Positions 63,576-64,000 of a DNA stretch of 64,000 nt are shown piece by piece. Position numbers and translations under genes: made by a program. The notes under the pieces were generated by a model. It was not told the DNA's origin, searched no databases, and saw only the letters and a list, made by a program, of their open reading frames with translations. The stretch covers positions 26,755-90,754 of the forward strand of contig FJOG01000081.1 of NCBI GenBank assembly GCA_900073065.1, read 5' to 3'. This DNA is from Phialocephala subalpina (Eukaryota > Ascomycota > Leotiomycetes > Helotiales > Mollisiaceae). How positions within the stretch are numbered: the stretch's first letter is position 1; the number at the start of each line of letters is the position of its first letter.

Positions 63576-64000
63576 CGGCATGAGGACTAATGTGAACTTT
63601 TTTGGGGGGGGTCACGTGAAAAGTGGGGTTAAAGAGGGAATGATCGATTTTCCCAAACTTCGACAAGGGTGCCAAATACGGCTCTTTGATTGGTCTACTT
63701 AAGAAATGTCGCCGCACGTGATGAACACCAAAACCTCAGCTTACTTATACTTTAAATACTAACGCAACCCTTTGTATAAACTACTTTATACTTATAAATA
63801 AGTTGAAACTTAATTAAAAGCTTGCATTTTCTAAGTTTCAAGTCAAACCATTAATCCGTTGTTGCGTTATTAATTAATAAGTAGTCGCGCGCTGCAAATG
63901 GCGATCGCAAAACCTCCCAAGTACGTTTCTGCCTAAGGCACTAAGGCTATTAGACGCCGGAGCACTAGCTAGAGCACTAGAATGCTATTGCCTAAGGCAC
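63576..64000. other. Less-mutated repeat end running off the window
   Basis: Composition returns to normal at about 63570. 63585-63740 matches an inverted mutated copy at 23640-23803. A TATA-like stretch (TATAAACTACTTTATA, 63773-63788) precedes an ATG at 63898 whose frame reads M-A-I-A-K-P-P-K-Y-V-S-A, then TAA, then a further TAG. It may be the start of a RIP-altered transposon ORF that continues beyond the window; the family is not recognisable. Confidence 0.4.

Noticed and set aside
1..64000. tRNA genes, CRISPR arrays, bacterial-type operons.
   Set aside because: No convincing tRNA B-box context or cloverleaf was seen, no regularly spaced direct repeats of CRISPR type, and gene structure is eukaryotic.

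Overview
The window looks like filamentous ascomycete (Pezizomycotina) chromosomal DNA. Genes have short 45-75 bp introns with GTAAGT-type donors and CTGAC/CTAAC-type branch sites. There are three HET-domain loci and two STAND/ankyrin loci. GC-balanced gene blocks alternate with very AT-rich islands, and those islands and the transposons carry the C-to-T/G-to-A signature expected of repeat-induced point mutation (RIP). A helotialean fungus is only a guess. No tRNA, rRNA or CRISPR feature was seen.

Left part (1-17.7 kb). A degenerate protein-kinase-like gene enters from the left edge and is cut by a 4.0 kb hAT transposon (245-4255) with an exact 8-bp target duplication; the reading frame is continuous once the element is removed. 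A glycosyltransferase (-), a fatty-acid-amide-hydrolase-type amidase (-) and a SPRY protein with a PPxY motif (+) follow. At 12.5-17.7 kb lies the most unusual locus: six tandem, same-strand copies of a small gene family. Members have an N-terminal PPxY motif and a C-terminal module of about 80 residues built around a W-W-N-A-Q-C-x-x-W-[LI] core. Only the outer copies (1 and 6) are open; the inner four are broken, largely by C:G-to-T:A stop codons.

Middle part (17.7-41.4 kb). A complete but dead chromodomain Ty3/Gypsy element (18188-23249, 348-bp LTRs, GTAAT target duplication, pol on the minus strand) sits in AT-rich DNA. Next come a HET gene, an AT-rich island with a 541-N assembly gap, a STAND-like N-domain/ankyrin gene with a central membrane segment, a small MARVEL-like membrane protein gene with a frameshift, and a long NACHT-ankyrin pseudogene. 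That pseudogene is broken by a 14-bp tandem duplication, a perfect 250-bp tandem duplication and in-frame stops. A fragment of an NCS1-type nucleobase permease and a small minisatellite follow.

Right part (41.4-64 kb). This is mostly ordinary housekeeping or accessory sequence: a secreted Kelch protein, a HET gene, a Clr5-domain protein, mitochondrial D-lactate dehydrogenase, a Zn2Cys6 transcription factor, a copper amine oxidase with a peroxisomal C-terminus, a CorA-like transporter and a 559-residue membrane-anchored protein. A third HET gene (60.2 kb) decays progressively into the AT-rich island that fills 61.4-63.5 kb. The last 0.4 kb is a less mutated relative of a repeat end seen at 23.7 kb.

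Taken together, non-self-recognition genes (HET, NACHT/STAND, pseudokinase) sit among RIP-mutated transposons. The decay of both the transposons and several genes is dominated by the same transition mutations. Exon coordinates were derived by hand from splice motifs and frame continuity; functions are family-level assignments from recognisable motifs.
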